Shown here piece after piece: positions 44,503 to 55,100 of a stretch of 64,000 nt of DNA (positions are counted from its first letter, which is position 1; the number at the start of each line of letters is the position of its first letter). The position numbers and the translations under genes were made by a program. Origin of the DNA: Cryptomeria japonica. Its lineage: Eukaryota; Streptophyta; Pinopsida; Cupressales; Cupressaceae. Under the pieces are notes generated by a model. It worked only from the letters and a program-made list of their open reading frames with translations, ran no database searches and was not told where the DNA came from. The DNA lies in contig NC_081411.1 in assembly GCF_030272615.1 (NCBI RefSeq), positions 182,364,977 to 182,428,976 on the forward strand. The letters are read 5' to 3'.

Positions 44503-44766
44503 TGAAGTGGTAACCACCTGAGGTAACTACCCTAACCACCTTTATAACTACTTTACAACTTCCTCAACTACTTGAAATAACTTCCTCAACTTTGGGAGAA
44601 ATAACTACTTAGAATAACTACCCAAAATGAGAACTTAGGATAACTACCTCATATGAAAAGAGCCAAGATTATCCTTTATTACAATATAGAAATAGAGATG
44701 AGAGAAAGGAAACTCGATCATGAGAGTTATTTACAAAGAAAGACAAAAAAAAATGCAACTCTGCAC

Positions 44767-46429
44767 TTATTCTAAGCTAACTCCTTGCATTGCCGATGAG
44801 GGTGTTTCTTCTGTAGGCACATTAGGTTGTCCAAGTCCTTTGTCTCTAAAGATTCTGAAAAGTTGAATGGCTGAAGTGAAAGCTTTTCCTTTGGGAATTA
44901 GGATGTTAGCTATCCTCATTTTCCATGTCTTCAAGTTTCTATGAATGCCACTTAGTTCTGTCACCATGCTGAGTGTCTGAGGCATAGAAGTTCTCAAGGA
45001 ATAGTAAATATCAATCAACCTTTCGATGGTATTTTCACTGAAGTTTGTCTTGTTAAAAAGCTGCTGATCTACCATGTTCTGGAAGCTATTTTGTAACACC
45101 TGCAAATCTTCCATCAATGTCACATCTGGGAGAAGAGTAGTGAGTTGTCCTTGGAGTTTGGTACACACTTGATCACATGAAAGCATGAGCTTTTCTAACT
45201 CTGATGAAACTTGATCTATGATCACTAGTTTCCAGTTAATGCTTTCTATCCATATCTCTGGATAATCTTTTTCATTACTAGGCAAGATTTTCTCGGTTGC
45301 AAGGGTGTCCATTCCAATTTCTATGATTTGTTTAAAATAACTCACAATTTCTTTCCAGGCTGCCTCCTCTTTCTTGACATTCCTCAAGTCTTTCTCAATA
45401 GTATTTTTCTTTATTAAGGCCTCATCATGGATAGATTTTGCTTGGACTAGGAATTCACATGCGAGAGTTTTGACCTTTTCTACCCATCCTTCAGTTACCT
45501 TTCCATAGGCTTGGTACTTTTGAAGATTATCCATAACATTCTTTTCAATTACTCCTTCTGGTGTAAACATAATTGGTTGGCGGTCTACACTTAGTGGCAT
45601 AGTGGAGGTATCAACTACGGATCTCAAGTAAGAAGACAAAGTGTGCACTTGTTGTTTCAATTGATCCTTGGATTGCTTATCCTTTTCACTTCTCTCCACC
45701 ATTCTGGCTGCCATCACATAAAAGTTCTGAATATCAGACTCATGAGAAGAAGGTCCCATATCAATCTTTGTCATTAAAAAGTCTGCAGAGGTGGCCTCAT
45801 TTGTATCCTTCTCAGATTTGAGCAATCTCTAAGCACATATTCCTTAAATTTGGATCAGTCTTTATTCTTGAGGATACTTTGAGTTTCTTCGGTTTTTCAG
45901 CTCTTTCAAAAAGTTCAGATATGCTACTAAATTCAGGTACCACTAGCTCTTCTACCCTCCTCTTCTTCAATAGACTTTGTTCTAACCATGGGAATGAAGA
46001 ATTTTCTATGGACTCTTGGATGTTTTCCTGTCTTGCTACTAGTGTTGTAGTCACCACTCTGATTTCTTCAAATTGATCGCTTGGATTGCTTGGAAATGAT
46101 GAATCCATGACTAAAGTATTTTGTTGTGCTTCTTGTCGTAGGGATTCAATAGGAATTGAGGGAGATATGGAATGCATTCCATCATCAAATCTTGTGTCAT
46201 CCAGAATTTCCACTGGAACTTGATCCTTTACTTGACTTGCAATAGAATTTTCTTCTATGTATTTTGCTCTGGATTTCTTCTTCTTTTGTCGGGATTCATC
46301 ACCACATGTGTTTTGAAGATTGTTCCTCCTTGGAGGGTCTTCATCTCCATCACTTCCTTGAGTATTCTGGTAAGAAGGAGTATCTCTAGCTGGAGTATGG
46401 GAATAATACAGCGACGTAGAGCTCCAAAG
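44767..46429 (-). pseudogene. U3-encoded ORF of element D, C-terminal half (left LTR)
   Basis: Unknown product. After the TAG that ends the upstream segment (46430), the same frame stays open through 46213 (VEILDDTRFDDG) to 45812. The next segment, 45825-44767 (352 codons, LKSEKDTNEATSADFLMTK onward), is in another frame, overlapping by 14 bases. It is strongly helical and hydrophilic with blocks such as YLRSVVDTSTMP, IEKNVMDNLQKYQAYGK, TTLLPDVTLMEDLQVLQNSF and NLKTWKMRIANILIPKGK. The frame change and the TAG are present in both LTRs, so they predate this insertion or reflect an intron, readthrough or frameshift. No homologous domain recognised. Confidence 0.65.
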
Positions 46430-48167
46430 CTAACTTCCTTTCTTTCTTGGAGTTTCCTTTGTTGGTCTGGTAGCAGTCATTTGAGTAATCTTCTTCTTAA
46501 TCCAGGCTTCAGAATTCTTGATTACAAAACTTGTTCTTTCTCTGACATCTCTCATTTCGGGATCTGCGCAATTCAAACTAGGAAGTGGCTGGGACTGGAC
46601 TTGCTCAAAATAGATAGGATCAATCAAATCAGATCCATCATCTTCAATGCCTTCTATGGTCCAATCCATCTTGAAATCTTTCATTTGCTTCAAAGTTAAC
46701 CTGGTCCAATCTCTTTTTCTAACCTCAAAATCGTCTTGGCAATCCTCCCAAAAGTCTTCAAGATTAGGAAAATGAAAATAGCCAGGGCCTAACTTTAAGC
46801 TGCTCTTGACATAATCCTTACTATCAAAAGGAAACCTCATTTGATATGGATACAAGTTGACCTTTGATAAATCTTTTTCTGTCTCATCTGCTCTTGAACT
46901 TGACTCACATCTATAGTGCTCGAGATAAATGGGAAAGGGTACCCCTCTATTCTTTCTATCTCTACATTTCTTTTGAACTGAAACCAATTGCCGACAAAGC
47001 TCAACTAAAATGAGCTTATCATCAAGATATCTGGGTAGCTTGTGTGGATAACCTTCAAATCCTGCTACTCGAAGATAGGTAAATCTCAGAAATTGGATGA
47101 AAAAACTTCCATATTTCTTTATCGATTTAGCAGCTTCCTTTGATATTCTGGTGGCAATGTCTCCTTGTAATAACCTTACTGCCCACATTGTGAAAGCATC
47201 ATTCACCCGCCTGAAATACACAAAGCTTTCCTCAAGTTGCAATTGCTTGTAATAATGGTAAACTTGAGTTTCTTGATTCAGGACACCATTAGTACTCAAC
47301 CCTGGCCATGACCTCAAATTAGCAATAGCATATATCAAGTAAGAGATCATATGGAAACGTTGACTTGTTTTGAAGTGCACTAACTGGTCATGTATGCAGT
47401 TGCTGATGAGATGACCCCAGTCAATGAATTGCTTATCGGTAGAGATGACTATTATGAAGAGATACATCCACATTTCAAACTCAGTGGAGTCAAGACTCCC
47501 TATCACTCTATGGAGTAACAAAAATCAAGTGACCAATCTCTTTGATGAAAAGAGAATGATGGAGTGTTTTTGGAAGCTGAGACTGTCCTCCCCGTGGCGC
47601 AACCATCCACTCTTTAGCCAGATTGTTGAGGCATTTGCTTCTATTGTCGCTGAAGTATTTATAAGCTTTTTGCTTATCGATGTGAGTGACCTTTTCCTTA
47701 TATGGAAAACAAAGAATAATAGCTATTGAAATTCTGTCTAGTTTGGCCATTAAGGATCCGTCTGCAGCTCTTATCTCTTTTGCATCGGGATTATATCTTT
47801 TTGAGCATTCTAGTACCAAATCTACACATTGAATTGATATGGGAAAACATGCTGCTTCAATCAAGCCACTTCCCACCACTCTACAAGACAACTTTGATCT
47901 GTCACCTTCCATGAAGAACCTTTTGATCTCCTGCAAATTTATGTGCCCAATCTTGGTATCATGAACCTCTGGAATCATGGTGGTGATCATCGGAGCGTAC
48001 TCGTACTCCTGAGCCTTGTACTTCATGATGGTATTTCCACAGACCCTTTGTATTGATGTCCTGTATGTCAATGTTATTGAAACTTTGAGACTTTGAAGAT
48101 TTGCGACTGACTTGATTAAGTGACTATGTCTGGCCCATAAGTAAGATCTACCCACTGTCTTTATCAT
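46430..48167 (-). pseudogene. U3-encoded ORF of element D, N-terminal half (left LTR)
   Basis: Unknown product of about 575 codons. It starts MIKTVGRSYLWARHSHL and runs 219 codons, then changes frame near 47510-47521 because of one extra A relative to the right LTR, and continues for 363 codons to TAG at 46430-46432. Conserved-looking blocks include EIKRFFMEGDRSKLSCRVVG, IRAADGSLMAK, FEMWMYLF, FHMISYLIYAIANLRSWPG, DAFTMWAVRLLQGDIATRI and LELCRQL-like helices; the end is basic (KKKITQMTATRPTKETPRKK). There is no transmembrane segment or known catalytic motif. It is sense with the element, upstream of the element's own TATA. Confidence 0.7.
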
Positions 48168-50266
48168 GGATGATCCATTTGTTCCTCCTTGAATGGCTAC
48201 TCAAAGAATTTGATATTACTTTATTGGCCTTTAAGTGATCATCATAATGATTCTTAGCTGGCATCTGATATTAATCTACTCATGATTATCTTGACAATCA
48301 ATGACACAATGTTACCTTCTTGAAACTGAGGTTTGTGATTGACCTCTGTGTCACTTCTTTGAATGGAAAAGGACTTTTCCTTTGGTGTTTTGGGGCTGAT
48401 TATGACAAAGACTCGGACCATTATCTTCTCACTGTTTATTGAACTATGCATTAGATCTATTGGGGTTGTTGTGATAGTTGTGACCATGCCTGATAGATTC
48501 TCTGCTCATTGATGATTTCTATCAACAATTCATGTTGTCAATGTCTTCAGTATTGTGAATCAATTGTCCAATAGCTTGGACTACACTACTTGAGATGTAA
48601 TGTATGCACTGTCTCAGATCTTTAGATTTGTTAGCACCGTTCTTTATGACTAAGGTTTACCTTTATTCATCATTCAAAACTTCATACCTCTGTTCACTAA
48701 CCTAAGGTTGATATCTCCTATAGATATGCTACTCACTGTTTTGACAGGTCTATGGTTGGCTTCTATTTGAAATCTTTGGCACTGTATTTACTTTGTTTCT
48801 CATTGTATTGGACTAAACCATTGTGTCTTGTTTTTTTCTCTATCTAAGCCTCTTAACGCACTGTCATAAACCTTTCATATCTTCATGCAGGAGTGAGGAT
48901 GCTAAGGAAGGTGGCGTAGTGCTATTCTCAGCTATCCATGAGATACTATCCTTTTTGGGAAACCTTGGAACATCTGATGACTCTATTCCTTGCTGTGAAG
49001 TTCTTGCATATCATCGATAACCTGCAGAAAACACCTCGAAATGCAATATTTCATCTTTAAAATTTGCAAGTGTGAGTAGGGTTAAGGGGTACGATAGCAT
49101 GTAGGTCGAACAAAGCATTTGTAACTGTGATATGTGATATACATCCTCCTCCCATCGATAGTTTGGTGGATGTTTACAACCTATTCCATGTTTGCAGAGC
49201 CTGGCGCAATGTTTGCAATTCCATTCACTTGGAAATGAATACCTCTACACCCACTTGAAAGGATCCAACTGGCTATCAGGCATTTAAACACTTCTTATCC
49301 AACCTCTGCGAGTGGTCTTCAACTTGCGAGTGGAGTCTAGAGAGCACGATAGCAGGCATATCTATCGGCATGCAAAACAAACAGTGAAGGTAGTTATAAA
49401 ACCAGTTTTCACCTTCTTTTCTAGCCACGCGGTAGGTTCCTTCTGCCAAATGGACGTTCAAATGAGCTTGGTGGAGCGATTTCCCAGTTGGAGAAGGATC
49501 GGCATGTTAGCCAACTTAGCCAAGCTGCCGATAGCAATCCAAAACATAACTTAAAACAGTTAGTTGGCTATCGATATTTATATTGGCTTGTTTACCCTTT
49601 GGTCAACTTGCTGATATCTTTCATGCATAAGTGAGTTCGATGCAAAATGCTTGGTAACTTGTTAAAGTTGGCCAACTCACCGATGAAGAAGATGTCAATG
49701 TTGAAACCTTGCGTAAAGAAACATATCGGTCACTTGATGATTTTTACCAACTTGGTGATAATTTCTCATTCGCAACTCGAAGTTGGTGTTCATTGGTCCC
49801 TTTAACCATTTTACCATGTTGCCGCTAACACTTGGTCGACTATCAACGTAGACTGTTGATGATCATTTTTACTTTAAACTCTTCGAAAATGCCAATAACA
49901 ATCCTAGACAATACAATATTATCAGTCATTTATTGGCGATTCGAGGGATCATTTAACTTAGAGTTTAGAAGTCAACATGTTATTTTGAATCATATCCTTT
50001 ACTTTGAAAACGTTCATAGGATTACAAATACAAATACAAAGAGTTTCTCGATTTGCTCAAAAACATGATTTGCGACCCTTCACCATCATGATGTGAAGTA
50101 CAATTATAACTTTTAAAGCTTGGGCGAACTTTGGGAATTCACATATAGTCCTTTTTTTTTTATGAATACATCCAAATATTTGACGAACCATTCACACTAA
50201 AACGACCTATTATTACATGGAAATGAAGAAGAATTATAGTTGTCAAATTTACAATTAGGATCAACA
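48168..50266 (-). other. Noncoding part of U3 in the D 3' LTR
   Basis: About 2.1 kb upstream of the U3 ORF with no supported gene. Small ORFs (48254-48487, 49312-49554 and others) recur in the right LTR simply because the LTRs are copies. It would contain any promoter for the U3 ORF; I see no convincing TATA. Confidence 0.55.
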
Positions 50267-50503
50267 GCTGGCTCTAACTGGGGACGAGGACCGTAAGGGA
50301 TGATGAAGGAACCCATAATCTTTGGTTAACGACAGTCAGTGTATTCATTGGGCAACAGAGTCAAAAGGATCGGTGCACTACTTTACATGGAACAAGGAGG
50401 GAGAACCAAGCCAAAAAGGAGAAAGAACAACACACACACAAACAAAAGGGAACAAAGCCAAAACTCCTAACTAAGATATATACAAGACGATAGGTAGATA
50501 AGC
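50267..50503 (-). other. 3' untranslated region of element D with no clear polypurine tract
   Basis: Between the end of integrase and the 3' LTR. On the sense (minus) strand the bases before TGTTGATCC read GTCCCCAGTTAGAGCCAGC, not a purine run; the purine-rich stretch here is on the other strand. Confidence 0.6.
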
Positions 50504-51679
50504 TTATGGATTATATAATTTTAAGTGTTGCCCATTATAAGGAAGGGGCATATGTGTGCCATCTAAGTATGCCAGATAGAATGAATTTGTACCACAGACT
50601 TGCCTGATTTGAACAGGTCCTCTCCAAAGTGAATCAAATTTACCATGTAGTCCCTTTGGTTCTCTTCGTTTATCCCATAATAGGACCAAATCGCCAACTT
50701 GAAAAGATCTTTCCCTGGCTTCCCGGTCAAACAGTTCTTTCACTTGCATTTGATGTTCTCTGATTCTATCCACTACTGTTTCTCTCTGTTCTTCCATCTT
50801 GGTTAAGTACAATATCCGTTTTTCCAATGCATCTTTAAATTCATAATTTTCGACTACTTCTTGCAACTTAAGAGAAGCTAGCTCCAATGGAATAGGTAAT
50901 CTAGCTTCTACACCAAAAACTAATTCGAATGGAGACATCTTGATAGCCTGCTTCTTCGTTGTACGATCAACCCACAGTGCTTCATATAGATACTTATGCC
51001 ACGTTCTCTGATTTTTATCGACTAACTTGCAGAGAATAGTGATGATATTCTTATTGTTCGCTTCAGCTTGACCATTTCCCTAAGGATAATAGTCAGATGC
51101 ATGTGAAAGCATAACTCCATACTTGTAACAAAAAGCCGATATTTCATAAGAAGAGAAGTTGGTAGCATTATCGGTGATGATTTTCTGCGGAACTCCATAT
51201 CTTACAAGAATGTTTTGTTTGATGAAGTTACAAACTACTTCTGATGTTGTTTGTCTAACTGGAGCTGCTTCAACCCACTTGGTGAAATAATCAGTGGCTA
51301 CCAAGATGTGAGTATGACCCGCACTAGAATGAGGATGGATTGGACCGATAAAATCTAGTCCGCACTGCTGAAATGGTTCTTCAATAATCACAGGTTTCAA
51401 AGGTAGGGCGGCAAGTTGTACTCTTCCCTTGAATTGTTGACATGCTTCGCATCTCTTTACCCACTCATTCGCATCTTTAAACATTCCAGGCCAATAATAG
51501 AAATTTCTCAATATTTTGAAAGCCATTACTGAGGAAGAAAAATGCCCTCCATAGGCCTCATTATGAAAGAACTGAAAGAGCTTCTTTCTTTTTTCTCTGT
51601 CTACACACTTGAGAAATGTGCCATCTATTCCTTTTTTATAAAGAACATCACCCCAAATAATATATTTAGCAGCCTTCAA
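50504..51679 (-). pseudogene. Integrase of element D
   Basis: From MKAAKYIIWGDVLYKKG (51679): zinc domain with HNEAYGGH and CEACQ; catalytic core with GLDFIGPIHP (Asp), YFTKWVEAAPV, IITDNATNF (Asp) and, after a TAG at 51080-51082, GNGQAEA (Glu). The C-terminal part (50938-50504) has MSPFELVFGVEARLP, FQVGDLVLLWDKRREPKG, GKFDSLWRGPVQIRQV and GQHLKLYNP. All three DDE acids are visible. The TAG stands where DYYPQGNGQAE is usual, a CAG to TAG change. A TGA at 51689 separates it from RNase H. Inserts the cDNA into the genome. Confidence 0.88.
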
Positions 51680-51688
51680 CTTGATAGT

Positions 51689-52195
51689 TCATTTCTCCCT
51701 AGGGGTTAGATGAGCAGGACATTCTCCATATGTGAGAAAATGTGCTATGTTGGAAAACCACTCATTTGTGGTGCTAACAAATAGAACCAAAGGTAGTTCA
51801 GACTCTTGAGCAACATTCCCATTAGAATTATTCTCAGCTATTAGCTTACACAACCCACGCCCGCGAACAAGCTTGGTTGGTTTGATATCGATATCATACT
51901 CTTGAACCTTTGCAATCCAAGAGGCTCGCTTGCTCATACCAATTTCTTGTTGTGTGAGTATGGTCTTTACTGCAGTATCTAGGACATACACTATAGAATG
52001 AAAATTTAGAACATAAAAGCGAAATTGCTTCATAGCCTTGACTGCTACATAAGCTTGCTTTTCAACTTGAGAATACTTCAATTCATGCTTTTTCAGTGGA
52101 ATACTCATAAAAGAAATTGGTGCCTCAATGTTTTCATTATGATGTTGGGTCAATATTGCGGATAAAGTAGTGTCAGAAGCATAACAATATACATT
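51689..52195 (-). pseudogene. Canonical gypsy RNase H of element D (after reverse transcriptase)
   Basis: Frame contains DFNVYCYASDTTLSAILTQ (first Asp), PLKKHELKYSQVEKQAY (Glu), FYVLNFHSIVYVLDTAVKTI, ILTQQEIGMSKRASWIAKVQ and IKPTKLVRGRGL. It continues the gag-pol protein after a frameshift near 52195 and ends at a TGA (51689-51691) that should be a sense codon. The third catalytic position (VLDTAV) deviates from the usual TDH, which fits reports that the original RNase H of Tat elements decays once a second RNase H is present. Confidence 0.8.
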
Positions 52196-55100
52196 GAAAT
52201 CTTGGAGAAATCTAGATAAACCAATGTAGGTGCATCCACAATGGCTGACTTGATCTGATTGAAAGCCATTTTTCCTTCCTCTGACCACTTGAATGTGATA
52301 TCACCTCTCATCATCTCAACAATGGACTTTGTAATTTCTGAGAAATCAGGAATGAACTTTCTTATGAAATTAATCTGGCCAAAGAAAGAGCGAACACCAG
52401 GCTTACTGGAAGGTAACGATAACTGCTGAATGGCTTTAACTCGCTCTGGATCAATATGAATACCTTCTTTCAAAACAATGTGACCTAGTAATTTCCTTTC
52501 TGTCACTCCAAAAATAGATTTCTTTGGGTTCAATGAAATACCTTGTTGCCTGCAATGTTGTAGCACACACTCCAAATGATAAGCATGTTCTTCACGTTTC
52601 TTGGAGAAAACAGTTAAGTCATCTAGGTATACAACAATAATTTTATTTCTCAAGTCACCAAAAGCAAGATCCATTGCACATTGAAAAGTGGCACCGGCAT
52701 TAATCAAACCGAAAGGCATACGGTTATAGGCGAAGGTTCCCCACGGAGTAGTGAAAGCTGTCTTATGCTGATCATCTTGTTCTACACCAATTTGATTATA
52801 TCCAGAAAAACCATCAAGCATCGACATCATCTCAGAACCAAAGACAGTTTGAAGGAGATGGTCCATTACTGGTAAGGGATAGTTGTCTTTAAGAGATGCT
52901 TGATTGAGATTGCGAAAATCAACACAAATTCTTATCTCACCATTCTTCTTTCTAATAGGCACTATGTTTGCAACCCATGTAGAATGATGGATTGGATAAA
53001 TGATTTTAGCCTTTAACATTTTATCAACTTCCGCAAAGATTGCATCTGCTATCTTTGGATTAAATTGCCTTTGTTTTTGCCTGAATGGGGGTGAATCAGG
53101 CTTAAGAGGAATATGATGCTTAAATTCACCATTCATAAACACTTTGAGATCATCATAGCACCATGCAAATACATCAATATACCTATTCAACAAATCAATG
53201 ATGACTTTTCTTTCCTTGTGGGACAAGCATTTTCCAATTAAAACAATCCTGGGATCATTTTCAAAACCAATATTTACTTTTTCTGTATCTGGAGAACTTG
53301 AGGGCTTCTTTTCATCATTCTTTACAAACTGATCATTGTTATCAAAGAGACTCTCAAGAGTGACTAATCCCTTAGGAATAGTATTTCCCTTTAGTTGCAA
53401 AATCTCTGATTCTTTATCTTCTTCTTTGACATTTTGTTGGCTTGTCAAAGAATGATTACCATCAAAGGACAAATTTGAGAAGGTTCTGGTGCCCTCCAAA
53501 AATGAGATGATATGTTTATCATCATCAAAAACTTGCCAATTTTGATTATTATCTGGCACACTAGGTTGGTAGATCATTTCTACTATATACACATCTTTTT
53601 CAAACTCAGGATGGGGCAGTAATAAAGAGGCTGAAATAGCAAGAGAATCTGCCTTTGTATTTTGTTCTCTTGGGATGGCTTGTATGGAGAAAGTGTCAAA
53701 ACTTTCGATCTCATCCCATACTTTGTTTCGATAAGACTTGAGCCTTTTATTTTTAGTCTGATATCGACTTCTCACCTGGTTGACAACTAGTTCAGCATCT
53801 CCCATAACTTGTAACTTCTTGATTCCTTTTTCTTTGGCAAATTCCAAACCTAGAAGAAGAGCTTCATACTCTATCGTGTTATTGGTAGTATCAAATGCGA
53901 GCTTGTAGGCTTTAGGAAACTTTTCCCCTTGAGGAGATATCAACACCACACAAGCACCTGATCTAGAAGATGAAGAACTTCCATCAAATTGCATTACCCA
54001 AAGTTCTACAGATATGTCAGGAGCCAGAATTTCAGGAACATTCTCCTTCTTTGATGACATCATATATGTACCTGGGCCCGTCTCAACATATAATATTTCA
54101 GCTCTTGGATCATCAGATTTGAGAACTATGTATTTGGCTTTGGGTTCTGGGTCCAATCTAACTTTCTTGTTGCCAAGAGGTATCAAGGCATGTGACCAAT
54201 CTAATTGAATCTCTCCACCCAAATCTTTACAGAAACTATGGCTTAAGAGCATACCATAGCTGGCTGGAATATCGGCAACCAAGATGTTAAGTTTCAACTT
54301 CTTTTGAGGATGAGCAGCTAAAACAACTTGAGCATCCTTAATTTGTCCGACCGAGGGTACTTGCTTTGATTCCATTGAGAACACTTTACCAGTAGGTTTA
54401 TTTAAAGGTAGGCCTAGTGCATGAGCAACTTTGGAAGGTATTACGTTATCAGAAGCACCGGAATCTATAATACAGTTACTCAACTTACAACCTGCAATGT
54501 ATAAGGAAATATAGAAAGGATATGGCTTATTAGAAAAGGAAGTAGCAACAAGAGATGATTCCTTTGAAACAAACCCCTCTTGCTCATCATCATCAAAACT
54601 CTCACTTGATTCTTGATGTATGTCTGAGTGAGGTTTCTTGTAATCCTTTTTGATACAATGCACCAATTTATCCAATTGCTGCGGATTCTTCTTAAGATAC
54701 TCAAATTGAGAAATTTGCACCTTGGTCTTTTTACAATATTCAATGAAATCAAAAGAATCTTCAAAAGAGGAATTACCATGTTCAACTTCTTTTTCAGCTT
54801 TTCTAGATGATCCTAGTTCTTCTTTACTTTGTTTCCTGGAAAGAATTTGCTTAGGAACCTCATCCACCTCTTTATCTTTTGTAGCTAACTTAGCTTTCTC
54901 CTCGATCTTTTGGCGCCAATTCTTTGTAAACACATTACACGAATGATTATTTATGTCACTATCTTTCTCGTTTTCCTCGCCAGACTCATATTCTAAAAAG
55001 TTGACTGTAGGTGGACCAAATTGTTGATTAGTTTCATCTTCAACATATTCTTCAATCTTTTCACTAGTTTGGTTCATCTGCATAAACCTAGTCATCTCGG

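Larger units (their letters stand above)
44011..50266 (-). repeat. 3' LTR of element D (6256 bp)
   Basis: On + it reads TGTTGGTAAACAG to GGATCAACA; on the minus strand it starts TGTTGATCC. It contains a TATA box on the minus strand at 44491-44502, leaving about 480 bases for R and U5, so over 5.7 kb is U3. The U3 carries a large ORF (44767-48167). Confidence 0.93.

Noticed and set aside
44011..50266. Segmental duplication of a host locus (the two 6.3-kb repeats)
   Set aside because: TG...CA ends, a 5-bp target duplication, a primer binding site beside one copy and gag-pol between them show that they are LTRs.
52681..52875. Plus-strand ORFs opposite D pol (also 54014-54208, 54628-54946)
   Set aside because: Shadow frames of a well-supported polyprotein with all expected motifs on the minus strand.
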